Source: Parasedimentitalea denitrificans (GTDB lineage Bacteria; Pseudomonadota; Alphaproteobacteria; Rhodobacterales; Rhodobacteraceae). From it: a stretch of 53,247 nucleotides of DNA. Made by a program: the position numbers and the translations under genes. The stretch lies in NCBI RefSeq assembly GCF_011813015.1, contig NZ_QHLQ01000025.1, positions 1 to 53,247 on the forward strand, written 5' to 3'. Within the stretch, counting starts at the first letter, position 1, and each line of letters opens with the position of its first letter. The notes under the pieces are model-generated. The model made no database searches. It was not told where the DNA came from and saw only the letters and a program-made list of their open reading frames with translations. Positions 24,718 to 33,390 of this stretch are shown in pieces.

Positions 24718-27165
24718 TCAGGCCCGAAGACGTTCATTCTTTGGGTCCCAAATGGGTTGGTCTACTTGCACCACGGCACGGTGCTTTACCCCGTATATTT
24801 CGACCTCCACTTCAGTCCCCGGTACTGCAAGATCCACCCGAACCATGCCCAGCGCAATTGATGCATTGACGCGGTAACCCCAGTCGCCGCTGGTGGTTTC
24901 GCCTACAATCTCGCCGTCTTTCCAGATGCAAGACATATAGGGTGCATCCGCATCACCAGCGTCCACGATCAGGGTCACAAACCGCTTCTGAACGCCTTGC
25001 TGTTTTTCGGCCAGTATTGCTGCCTTGCCGGGGAAATCCTGCGGCTTGTCCAGTTTGACAAACCGGTCCAGCCCTCCTTCGAGCAGGGAATAATCGGTGC
25101 TGAGATCGCCCTTCCAAGCCCGGTACCCTTTTTCGATGCGAAGCGAGTTTAGCGCATACATGCCAAAGGGCTTGGCTCCGGCGGCTAGAACCGCCTCATA
25201 GATGGCGGGTTGATGCTGGTTTGCGCAATGCACCTCCCAACCCAGTTCACCCGCAAAAGACACGCGCGCCATGAACGCAGGTTTGCCCGCAATAGTGGCC
25301 TTCTGATGCGTCAGCCAGCCCAGAGTCAGATCCGCATCAGATAGCGAGGCAAACAGCTCACGGGCTTTGGGGCCTGTGACGATCATGGTGCCGAACTCTG
25401 CTGTATGATCCGTCAGGCTGATTCCGTCGGGCAGGGCGTTCTTCAGGATCTCAAAATCATGCCACTGCGCGGCACCTGCGGTGATCATGGTGAAATGATC
25501 TTCGGTGTGGCGGATACAGGACATCTCGGTCAGGATGCGCCCACGTGTGTCTGAGAGATAGACCAAGTTCATTCGGCCCACCTTGGGTAACCCGCCGGTT
25601 ACCAGTCCGCGTAGAAACTCGGCAGCGCCGTCGCCTGTTAGATTAAAGCGCGAGAACCCGGGCAGGTCCAGCACTCCAACACCGTCGCGTACGGCTTCAC
25701 ATTCCTCTTTGATCCGCTGCTGCCAGAGACCAGAACGTCCCCAAGTGTGCGTCGCTTCTTCGGAGATGTCATCACCGGGCTGTGCAAACCAATTGGCCCG
25801 TTCCCATCCGTTATAGGCGCCCATAACACCGCCCAGTTCTTTGACCTTGTCATGCACCGGGCTCAGCTTCTTATCACGTGCAGCGGGCCACTCGTGGTGG
25901 GGGAAGTGCATGGCGTATTCGTTGCCATAAACTTCCATGCCTTTTTTTACGCAATAATCGTGATCGGTGTAGTCGGTATAGCGGCGCGGATCACAGGCCC
26001 ACATGTCCCACTCGGTCTGTCCATCGACTATCCACTCAGCCAGACACTTTCCAGCACCACCGCCTTGGGCGATGCCAAAGGTGAACACGCAGGCCTCAAA
26101 CGCATTCTTGACGCCGGGCATCGGGCCAAGCAGCGGTAACCCGTCTGGTGCATAGGGAATGGGGCCGTTGATGACGCGGCTGATACCGGATGTGGCCAAA
26201 GAAGGCACGCGCTCCATCGCATCCATCATGATGTCTTCGATCCGGTCCAGATCGTTTTGCCACAGCTGGAAACTGAAATCCTCGGGCATCGGGTCGTCCT
26301 CGGTTTCCCAATGCGCGCGGCAGTTGGGCTCATAAGGGCCGAGGTTGAATCCGTGTTTCTCTTGTCTCAGGTAGTAGGACACATCCACATCGCGCAGCAG
26401 CGGTAGCTTTTTCCCAGTTTCCTTGGTGTAGGCCTCGATCTCGGGGATCTCTTCGGACAGGAGGTACTGATGGCTCATCACCATCATCGGCACGGTGCGC
26501 CCGCCATAAGGTTTGAACCATTCGCCAACACGCTGCGCGTAATAACCAGCAGCGTTGACCACATAGTCGCAATCTATGTCGCCCTTGTCGGTGTGTACGG
26601 TCCAGGTGCCATCGTCATGCTGAGTTACACCCGTGGCGGGGCAGAACCGAATGATTTTGGCGCCCATGTCGCGGGCGCCCTTCGCCAACGCTTGTGTCAA
26701 CTGAGCAGGGTCGATGTCCCCATCGTGCGGATCATATAGTGCACCCGCCATGTCATGGGTTTCAAGGAAGGGATAGCGTTCTTTGGTCTGATCTGGAGAC
26801 AGGATTTCGATATCCATTCCCTGATACCGCCCCATGGAGGCCGCGCGTTCAAACTCCTGCATCCTCTCGGCGCTGTGTGCCAGACGGATCGACCCGGTGA
26901 CGTGATAGTTCATCGGATAGTCGACTTCCTCACCCAGTCGCGCGTACAGCTCGGTTGAATAACGCTGCATGTTCATGATCGACCACGAGGTTGAAAAAGT
27001 TGGCACGTTGCCAGCCGCATGCCAGGTGGAGCCGGCCGTTAGCTCGTTCTTTTCTAACAGAACACAATCGCTCCAACCTTTCTTGGCCAGATGATACAGC
27101 GACGAAGCACCGACAACACCGCCGCCTATAATGACAACACGTGCTTTGGTTGGGAAATCGACCAT
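24718..27165 (-). CDS. Dimethylglycine/sarcosine dehydrogenase-type flavoprotein (FAD oxidoreductase + GcvT domain)
   Basis: The product has 815 residues. The Rossmann FAD site is VVIIGGGVVGASSLYHL at the N-terminus, and the STWHAAG motif near 47-53 carries the His that binds FAD covalently in this family. A DAO domain reaches about residue 400, followed by a GcvT-like domain with a C-terminal barrel (residues 430-810) that binds tetrahydrofolate in known members. It would demethylate dimethylglycine, sarcosine or a related N-methyl compound and pass the methyl group to folate or release formaldehyde. It is the last gene of a tight four-gene operon with a GFA protein, an exporter and an XRE regulator. 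Confidence 0.88.
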   Translation of the reverse strand: MVDFPTKARVVIIGGGVVGASSLYHLAKKGWSDCVLLEKNELTAGSTWHAAGNVPTFSTSWSIMNMQRYSTELYARLGEEVDYPMNYHVTGSIRLAHSAERMQEFERAASMGRYQGMDIEILSPDQTKERYPFLETHDMAGALYDPHDGDIDPAQLTQALAKGARDMGAKIIRFCPATGVTQHDDGTWTVHTDKGDIDCDYVVNAAGYYAQRVGEWFKPYGGRTVPMMVMSHQYLLSEEIPEIEAYTKETGKKLPLLRDVDVSYYLRQEKHGFNLGPYEPNCRAHWETEDDPMPEDFSFQLWQNDLDRIEDIMMDAMERVPSLATSGISRVINGPIPYAPDGLPLLGPMPGVKNAFEACVFTFGIAQGGGAGKCLAEWIVDGQTEWDMWACDPRRYTDYTDHDYCVKKGMEVYGNEYAMHFPHHEWPAARDKKLSPVHDKVKELGGVMGAYNGWERANWFAQPGDDISEEATHTWGRSGLWQQRIKEECEAVRDGVGVLDLPGFSRFNLTGDGAAEFLRGLVTGGLPKVGRMNLVYLSDTRGRILTEMSCIRHTEDHFTMITAGAAQWHDFEILKNALPDGISLTDHTAEFGTMIVTGPKARELFASLSDADLTLGWLTHQKATIAGKPAFMARVSFAGELGWEVHCANQHQPAIYEAVLAAGAKPFGMYALNSLRIEKGYRAWKGDLSTDYSLLEGGLDRFVKLDKPQDFPGKAAILAEKQQGVQKRFVTLIVDAGDADAPYMSCIWKDGEIVGETTSGDWGYRVNASIALGMVRVDLAVPGTEVEVEIYGVKHRAVVQVDQPIWDPKNERLRA

Positions 27166-27168
27166 AAC

Positions 27169-27543
27169 TTATTCCTCTTCTTGCGGCACTCCATCCGCGA
27201 TGTCGTAATAGTCACCCTTGGAGGCAACGAAGATGTGCTTGGCCACCTTGATGCCGGTGTCGCCGTCAACAGCGCCCAGGGCAAAACTGATGGTGTCCTC
27301 GTCGTTACCCTTCCAGAACAGATATGACCCACAGCGCGCGCAACTGCCGCGTTTGGCTAGGGGACTGGCGGCGTACCAAGTGACCGGGCCGCTGATGGTC
27401 AGATCATTGTCGTCAACATGGGCCGAGGCCCAGATGCCGCCTGCTTGTTTACGGCATTGGCTGCAGTGGCACATTGACGGGCCCTGTGGTTCAGCCGCGG
27501 TTTCAAACTGGATGTCGCCACATAGGCAGGATCCTTTGAGCAT
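27169..27543 (-). CDS. GFA-family (glutathione-dependent formaldehyde-activating-like) protein
   Basis: The product has 124 residues. The zinc-ligand pattern of the GFA family is present: GSCLCGDIQFE (residues 4-14), MCHCSQCRKQAGG (about 33-45) and CARCGSYLFW (about 88-97). Some members help condense formaldehyde with glutathione. Others have unknown roles. Only 3 bp separate it from the dehydrogenase gene, which can release formaldehyde, so a detoxifying role is attractive but unproven. Confidence 0.85.
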   Translation of the reverse strand: MLKGSCLCGDIQFETAAEPQGPSMCHCSQCRKQAGGIWASAHVDDNDLTISGPVTWYAASPLAKRGSCARCGSYLFWKGNDEDTISFALGAVDGDTGIKVAKHIFVASKGDYYDIADGVPQEEE

Positions 27544-27546
27544 TTC

Positions 27547-28170
27547 TTATCCTTTTAGAGTGGGAGTGCTGCTGCTGCCCAGCAGAACACCGTAGAAAAT
27601 GAAACAGATCGCCATGGTGCGACGGACCCAAATGTTGAACACCGCAGCCATAGCCGCACGACCCAAGCCAGCTCCGATGACTGTAAAACCGGTGTAGCTT
27701 AGGGCTGTGATTGTCAGCGCCGTGGGTATGATCACGCCCATTTGCTGCCAGACCGGCACATCCGGCTGCACAAATTGGGAAAATGCGGCCAAGTATCCTG
27801 CCACGCTTTTGGGGTTGATCGTAGCAACGGCCAGCGCGTGCAGATAAACATGTCGGGCAGGGCGTTCCACAGCGGGGGCTGGGTTAGAGGCATTCATCCA
27901 ACCCCGAACCCCCAGAAAAATCAGAAACGCAGCGCCTATCAGTTTGGCGATGAAAAACCCGGTAGGGGAGGCCGCGATCAACGCAGTCACACCAAAAGCC
28001 GAGAGAACAAGAAATAGGCTGGCTTGGGTCAAGATAGCCAACACCCCGATCATCGCCTTCGGAAATGGCAAGGCCATTCCGTTACTGATGCAGTTCACTG
28101 CGTTCGGGCCGGGCGTGGTGACAAAGACCACCCAGAACAGTGCAAAAATGGTCCAGCTTTCAAAACTCAT
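27547..28170 (-). CDS. LysE/RhtB-family exporter
   Basis: The product has 207 residues from the ATG at 28170; an in-frame upstream start would enter the regulator gene. TPGPNAVNCISNG near residue 20 is the family signature, and six hydrophobic segments are visible. These inner-membrane carriers export amino acids and related compounds. Here it could export excess substrate or product of the dehydrogenase. It starts 4 bp after the regulator gene and ends 3 bp before the GFA gene. Confidence 0.88.
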   Translation of the reverse strand: MSFESWTIFALFWVVFVTTPGPNAVNCISNGMALPFPKAMIGVLAILTQASLFLVLSAFGVTALIAASPTGFFIAKLIGAAFLIFLGVRGWMNASNPAPAVERPARHVYLHALAVATINPKSVAGYLAAFSQFVQPDVPVWQQMGVIIPTALTITALSYTGFTVIGAGLGRAAMAAVFNIWVRRTMAICFIFYGVLLGSSSTPTLKG

Positions 28171-28174
28171 GGCC

Positions 28175-28744
28175 TTAATACACCGGCGGGGCGATTGCCC
28201 AGATAGCAACTGCCGGTTCATCATAGGGATTGGCCCATCGGTACGGTTCATGACGGATGCGGAAACTATCGCCCGCACTCACTGTGAACTCCCGGTTTCC
28301 GATCATCAGGTCCAGTTTTCCGGAAATAATATACCCGACCTCCTGTGTAGGTCGGTCCGCAGGCGTTTGCATCTTTGAGTGGGCCTGAAACGTCGAGTGT
28401 ACCATTTCAAAGTCATCTGTTAGATCTGGTGACAATAGCTCTTCAACTAGGCCTTCATCGCCCGAGCCCATTGGACGTCGTGCCCCTGAACGCACCACAT
28501 ATCCTTGTTCCTGAGCAGGCGCCTTCGAAGGCCCGAACAACATTGACATAGGCACCTCTAGACAACCTGCAATCTGCCGCAAATCTGAAATCGACGGTTC
28601 GGATAAATCCCGCTCGACTTGGCTGAGCCACCCTACGGATCGGCCCAAACGAGCAGCCATGTTGTTTAGGGTCAGATTGCGCGCCTTGCGCAACGCTCTA
28701 ATGTCGGCGCCAAGTGAGGCGGTGAGAGGAGCTTGGTTGTTCAT
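28175..28744 (-). CDS. XRE-family regulator with C-terminal cupin domain
   Basis: The product has 189 residues from the ATG at 28744; an upstream TTG at 28759 is possible. Residues 13-68 are a helix-turn-helix (LRKARNLTLNNMAARLGRSV then WLSQVERDLSEPSISDLRQIA). Residues 115-185 form a cupin (EVGYIISGKLDLMIGNREF, GDSFRIRHEPYRWANP) that probably senses a small ligand. Such proteins often regulate amine or amino-acid catabolism. It is the first gene of the four-gene operon, just downstream of two nested palindromes, so autoregulation is likely. Confidence 0.88.
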   Translation of the reverse strand: MNNQAPLTASLGADIRALRKARNLTLNNMAARLGRSVGWLSQVERDLSEPSISDLRQIAGCLEVPMSMLFGPSKAPAQEQGYVVRSGARRPMGSGDEGLVEELLSPDLTDDFEMVHSTFQAHSKMQTPADRPTQEVGYIISGKLDLMIGNREFTVSAGDSFRIRHEPYRWANPYDEPAVAIWAIAPPVY

Positions 28745-28775
28745 GAAAGGTGCCCGCAAAAAAGGGAGTTGTGCC

Positions 28776-28847
28776 TCCCTAAATTCAACGATGGTTCAGG
28801 TCCGTGAAATTATCAAGTAAAATTTCACGGACGGAATAATTTAGGGA
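28776..28847. promoter_or_regulatory. Two nested perfect inverted repeats upstream of the XRE operon
   Basis: The outer pair is TCCCTAAATT (28776-28785) and AATTTAGGGA (28838-28847). The inner pair is GTCCGTGAAATT (28800-28811) and AATTTCACGGAC (28821-28832), with a 9-bp centre. Both are perfect. The arms share an AATT end but differ otherwise, so they may be two operators, for two dimers or two regulators, or a cruciform. They start 32 bp upstream of the XRE start codon, where promoter control is expected. Confidence 0.7.
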
Positions 28848-29103
28848 ATAGAAGCGGGTTGCCAGTTTTGGTCCGATGAAGTGAAACCGCAAAGAATATT
28901 TGGGATTTGAATAGGAGGAGCATTGAATTTGCGCTCAACCTGAAAGTCTATCGGCGAAATTAACTAGCCATTTGCATAGACAGATCCACAAATGAAACAG
29001 TCGTGCATCGGCTCCTCGGCTACCTAACCGTCTGTCCGAAGAAACTTTCACTCTTGAGGGCCATCCAGACCCCATGAGTGTTTGGTAGCAATTGGACACA
29101 TCC

Positions 29104-29150
29104 AAAAGTAAACTGCCCGCCTGCTATCATGGTAAGTAGCAAGCGGGCAG
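29104..29150 (-). terminator. Intrinsic terminator of the chemotaxis-receptor gene
   Basis: On the plus strand, CTGCCCGC followed by CTGCTA (29113-29126) pairs with TAGCAAGCGGGCAG (29137-29150), with one mismatch. On the minus strand it is followed by a T-rich run. It lies 6 bp past the stop at 29156. Confidence 0.75.
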
Positions 29151-29155
29151 GTGGG

Positions 29156-31891
29156 TTAAAAGTCTTCCCACATCTCCCCACCGTTAGCTACATTTACGGG
29201 TTGAGAAGGGGGGGCCTCATTTGGCCAATCACTATTAAGGTCACTTGTCGGCAGCGAAGAACTGGAAAAGTCATTGAACGCATTGAAACTCGTTTCGGAA
29301 CTGGCCTCTTCAATTCTGAAATGTGATACAAGCGTAGACAGTTTGGCAGCGTCAGAATGGAGAATGTGGCTAGCCGCAGTTGCCTCTTCGACCATTGCAG
29401 CGTTTTGTTGAGTCACTTGATCAAGCTGCGACATCCCAATGTTGATCTCGGCCAAACCTGTGGACTGATCGGCAGAGCCGACGGCCATTTCAGAAACCAG
29501 CTGGGAGATATTTCCCACACGCTCCACAATCGTGGAAAGTGCTTCGCCGGCTTTTCCTACTAGGACAACACCACGATCAACTTGCTTTGTACTGTCGTCG
29601 ATCAAATTTTTGATCTCGGTAGCAGCGTCAGACGAACGCTGGGCTAGAATACGAACTTCTGAGGCAACAACTGCAAAACCACGGCCTGCGTCACCTGCAC
29701 GCGCAGCCTCGACACCAGCATTCAACGCTAAAAGGTTCGTCTGGAAGGCGATGTCGTCAATTACGGAAATAATCTGCGAAATATGTCGCGCAGATCCTTC
29801 AATCTCAGTCATCGCAGACACGGCGCTTTGTACGACTTCTCCGCTTTCCTCTGCTTGCTGCTTGGCTTCGTTGACAATTTCTTCGACACTTCTCGCCCCT
29901 TCGGCCGCAGACGTAACGCTTGCAGTCATTTCTTCCAGGGCTGCAGCCGTTTGTTCTAGGGTCGCCGCTTGGCTTTCTGTACGGCGAGACAAATCATCCG
30001 ATGCCTGGCTGATTTCTGTTGAACCGTTGCGAATGCTCTCAGAAGATCCAACTACCTCAAAGACGGTTGTTTTCAAGCTTTCCAATGTTTGATTGAAGTC
30101 ATCACGCAGTTTGGCATAACCCTCGCTCATGTCCTCGTCGATCCGTACTGTCAGGTCCCCTTTGGAGAGGCGCTCTAAACCATCGCCGATGGCAGAGACG
30201 GCTGCAGTCTGTTCGTCCTGGCGCGCTTGCCGTTCTGCTTCGACAGATTTGGACATTTCCTCTTTTTCCACCAATCCATTCCGAAAAATGGATAGGGCAC
30301 GGGCAATCCGATAGATCTCATCGCTGGCTCGATCGAAGCCGGAAACGGGGCTTAGATCACCCTCTGCCAAATGCTCGGTGGTTTCACTTATCTTGGCTAG
30401 GGGTCTGGTAATCAGAAGCTTTGTTAGCAAGAGGGAAAACACCAGCACTGCGCCTGATACGCCGAGAAGCATATACATCTGGCGCTCAGCGACACTGACA
30501 TCCTTTGTCACCGCTTGGGCCATATCAGAAATTGCTGCCTGACTTTCCCCGCTTAGTTTGGCCGAGCGGTCAGAGATCTCTGAAACGGCTAGGGCTGCCG
30601 CATTTGAAACCTCGATTGTTTTGGCTTGGGCTTGAATCGTCGCAATCCGAGAGGCGGCTAGGCCGGTTTCGTTGTTGGCTTGAGCCACAATGCCGTTGAT
30701 ATCCTCAGTTAAGGCGCCTTCCTTAAAGTTGATAAATGTTTCAAGAGCAGCGGCGGCTTTTGTCAGCGGTTCAGCAGCGATCTGGACTTGCACAACCTCG
30801 TCTGCTGAGACGACCCGAAGTGCCGCAACTTGCAGGCTGTTGATTTGTGTATTTATCTCCAGCAATTGGTTGAGAAGACCGACTTCATTGTCCAACAGGC
30901 TTTGCACAGTTTCACGGTTGGAACGGCTGCTTTCCTGAGCTGCTACGGATAATTTTTGAACTGTCTCATTAATAACGAGGGTTAGTGCTTCGGCACTCGC
31001 TTCACGCGCAGTTAACACATCGCCGCGCATTTCCTTTTGTTCAGACCGGCGCGCAGCCAACATTTTTTTGAAGGTTGCAAACGCGTCATTGATCGTCTTT
31101 CTCGTCTCGGAACTGACTTCTAACTCTTTGAGGTATTCCAGGAATAACGAGAGCCGTTCAATAGTACCTTTCGCTGCCTTTTTCATTATTTTCTTTGTAG
31201 GTACGTCTCGCACCTGGCCAAGCCCCAATGACATGCCCGCCAATAGATTGATATCAGCTTGTGCTTCTAGCAGGCCTTGTAGGACGCTGAATTCTTCGTC
31301 AACGAGGGTACTTAACGTCTTTTCAATTGATGCAATTGTGTCTTCGCCGCCTACCGTCAAGTTTTTGTAAGCCTCATCGGCGGCACGCAATAGTTGGAGC
31401 TGAAGGTTTTGACTGTGGGTTTTCATTGCGTTGATCTGTGCATTGATCTGCGCATCGTTTCGAAAGGAATCTTCACGGGTTTCTAGCAACTCAACAAGAG
31501 AAGCAGATGCGTTGTTTGCCATCACTTCGAATTCTGGCTGCAAAGCATCTGGAAGTGTAGCGATACCATCTTGCAGGCGGTTTGCTGCCTTTGCTGTTTC
31601 AAGGCGTCCCTGTTCCAACCCTGCAGTGTCGCTCGCCAAAAGAATGTCCGTCATCGAGTCGCGGGTCAGGCTAGCGGCACTGGTTAGTATGGAACTGTTT
31701 TCCAGCTGTGGTAGCATATCGCGGGTTAGTGTCGACATATCTGCAGAGATGCGGGAAAACACCATTGAGACTAAGACTGCAACGATGGCTGATGCAGCCC
31801 CCATACTGAGTAGGATTAGGGTGATCTTTGCCCCGATGCTTGAAAACGGCCTGAAACCCCGTTTCCCTGACGTGAAATCTTGTTTTGTCAT
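29156..31891 (-). CDS. Methyl-accepting chemotaxis protein with very long periplasmic domain
   Basis: The product has 911 residues. A membrane segment at about 24-46 is followed by about 425 residues of mostly helical periplasmic sensor and a second segment near 472-494 (MYMLLGVSGAVLVFSLLLTK). HAMP sequences follow (AEGDLSPVSGFDRASDEIY, LSKGDLTVRIDEDM), then the receptor hairpin with VVASEVRILAQRSSDAATEI at the signalling tip. The C-terminus ends in WEDF, similar to the NWETF tether that binds CheR/CheB. The sensor is longer than in most receptors and has no recognised ligand fold. The gene stands alone with its own terminator. Confidence 0.92.
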   Translation of the reverse strand: MTKQDFTSGKRGFRPFSSIGAKITLILLSMGAASAIVAVLVSMVFSRISADMSTLTRDMLPQLENSSILTSAASLTRDSMTDILLASDTAGLEQGRLETAKAANRLQDGIATLPDALQPEFEVMANNASASLVELLETREDSFRNDAQINAQINAMKTHSQNLQLQLLRAADEAYKNLTVGGEDTIASIEKTLSTLVDEEFSVLQGLLEAQADINLLAGMSLGLGQVRDVPTKKIMKKAAKGTIERLSLFLEYLKELEVSSETRKTINDAFATFKKMLAARRSEQKEMRGDVLTAREASAEALTLVINETVQKLSVAAQESSRSNRETVQSLLDNEVGLLNQLLEINTQINSLQVAALRVVSADEVVQVQIAAEPLTKAAAALETFINFKEGALTEDINGIVAQANNETGLAASRIATIQAQAKTIEVSNAAALAVSEISDRSAKLSGESQAAISDMAQAVTKDVSVAERQMYMLLGVSGAVLVFSLLLTKLLITRPLAKISETTEHLAEGDLSPVSGFDRASDEIYRIARALSIFRNGLVEKEEMSKSVEAERQARQDEQTAAVSAIGDGLERLSKGDLTVRIDEDMSEGYAKLRDDFNQTLESLKTTVFEVVGSSESIRNGSTEISQASDDLSRRTESQAATLEQTAAALEEMTASVTSAAEGARSVEEIVNEAKQQAEESGEVVQSAVSAMTEIEGSARHISQIISVIDDIAFQTNLLALNAGVEAARAGDAGRGFAVVASEVRILAQRSSDAATEIKNLIDDSTKQVDRGVVLVGKAGEALSTIVERVGNISQLVSEMAVGSADQSTGLAEINIGMSQLDQVTQQNAAMVEEATAASHILHSDAAKLSTLVSHFRIEEASSETSFNAFNDFSSSSLPTSDLNSDWPNEAPPSQPVNVANGGEMWEDF

Positions 31892-32013
31892 GATGCCACC
31901 TGCGTACTATTTAATTTGAAAGTTGGCCCACTATGTAGGAGTGGACTGAATGCTTTAGACCGATGGGGCTGGCTGAACGTCACCAAGGTCGATTGGAAGT
32001 GAAGCTCACCTAC

Positions 32014-32322
32014 TTATCCAGTGAGAGGCAGGAGCCTAGTCTGGGTGTACGGACTATATCGAGCGTTCACTTCTGCCTGGTTCTCTACCGGGGCTGCTCC
32101 TATCGAGTAACCAGTGCTAGGACCGCCGCCAAGAACAGTGTTGCTGTAGGAAATAAGGAGTGTGTATCTCTCACCCTGAGTTCGCTCTTTGGGGTTGCAG
32201 GTAATAGGCACTGTACGCCTATTCTGGCTCGAACCACGAGTACCATTGCTATGACCATCTTTAGCAAGAGGCGGCAGAAAGCCCAGTGGGGCCGTTGTGA
32301 GTACATTTTCGCCACTACACAT
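32014..32322 (-). CDS. Small protein of unknown function with strong ribosome site
   Basis: The product has 102 residues from the ATG at 32322, which follows a near-perfect GGAGG site with 6-base spacing. The sequence (GENVLTTAPLGFLPPLAKDG, RYTLLISYSNTVLGGGPSTG) shows no domain I recognise and no membrane segment. It lies alone between the chemotaxis receptor and another small gene. The strong ribosome site is the main reason to accept it. Confidence 0.45.
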   Translation of the reverse strand: MCSGENVLTTAPLGFLPPLAKDGHSNGTRGSSQNRRTVPITCNPKERTQGERYTLLISYSNTVLGGGPSTGYSIGAAPVENQAEVNARYSPYTQTRLLPLTG

Positions 32323-32556
32323 TAAAACCTCCAAGCTTCCTGTGTTTTTGCGAGAATGGGCAAGATGAGTTAAGAAATTTGGAACTCCAAAAGGTTGTTG
32401 TCGACACTTTTAACTTTTCCGTTAAAGGGGGGTGTAAGTATTTGATATATTGTCAATATTGTTTTTCTATGATGCAGGAAATCATAGCGAAGAATGCTGG
32501 TATGATACGAATCCGCCCTATTCAGCTATAAAAAAGCTGCGTTGGGAGCCATATTT

Positions 32557-32838
32557 CTAATAATGTCCCAACGATGGCATAGCGCTAAATTTGCGGTAGA
32601 TTTCCCCTAGTGCCTGTCTCAACAGTGCGCGCTTGGCATTCATGTACATCTCTGGGCTAGGGCGGAACGTAAAAGGAGGGGCAGTCACTACATTGGTTTC
32701 ATTGTCGTCTTGACTAGTTGATTCGAGCAAAAAATGACCTTTAAAGGGTGCTAAGGGGCTACAATCCACAAGGATGGCATCGATTGGTTCTGTTTTAGGG
32801 CGCAATCTTCGCTCTTCTGGATCATGGTAAATTTTCAT
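32557..32838 (-). CDS. Small protein of unknown function
   Basis: The product has 93 residues from the ATG at 32838; a GTG at 32856 would add six. It is fairly polar, with KIYHDPEERRLRPKTEPIDA at the start and a helical C-terminus (MYMNAKRALLRQALGEIYRK). No domain or signal peptide is recognised. A short stem at 32523-32540 lies behind it. Amino-acid use looks like a real protein, but there is no strong ribosome site. Confidence 0.5.
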   Translation of the reverse strand: MKIYHDPEERRLRPKTEPIDAILVDCSPLAPFKGHFLLESTSQDDNETNVVTAPPFTFRPSPEMYMNAKRALLRQALGEIYRKFSAMPSLGHY

Positions 32839-32856
32839 TAATCTAAATCCGAACAC

Positions 32857-33390
32857 TGGATTTATTGTTGTTCAAACAGAAACAGTTTGGGATTCTGTCT
32901 GTCTGCAATAGGTTGGTGTTGTATATTTATAAATTTAATACAGGGTGTTGAGTTTTTGGGGTGGCGGTGTTTGGAAACAATCTGTCAAGTTTCTCTTCAC
33001 GTTCTATGGGTATGGTTGAAATCTTACTCGATCCGAGCAGCCACATCAGTAAATTTTTTGATTGTTGGGTCGGGAGGATAGGGTATTGATCACTTAGCCC
33101 ATCTTGGGGGAAGTCTGCTGGTCGTGGGGGCGACTGCACTTTTTGCATCAGGACGATGCCGGGGAACTGTATGATTACAGGGCAGCTGCCGCTGCACGTA
33201 TAACCAAAACCGGCTGCAAACAGGCTTTTGCTTGTGTGCAGCGGCTCTCGTTTGTTTTGGTGTTCTCTCAGGTGTCCTTGAAGCAAGTGCGCGTCGGCGA
33301 TCATGTCACGGTTTGGTCTGCAAGATCCAGAATTGAATATCCGCTGGTTTTTGCGGTTTGGCGCGTGCCCGTGCCGTAATGGAGAATAAT
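32857..33390. other. Intergenic region upstream of the RTX gene
   Basis: This 530-bp stretch holds no convincing gene on either strand; the frames found have no ribosome site and unnatural composition. It is AT-rich at the left. It probably carries the RTX gene promoter, but I could not pin down a -35/-10 pair. Confidence 0.5.

Noticed and set aside
31963..32325. 120-residue plus-strand frame upstream of the chemotaxis receptor
   Set aside because: No ribosome site; the minus-strand frame with a near-perfect site fits better.
33104..33379. 91-residue plus-strand frame before the RTX gene
   Set aside because: No ribosome site, odd composition, and it overlaps the RTX start region.
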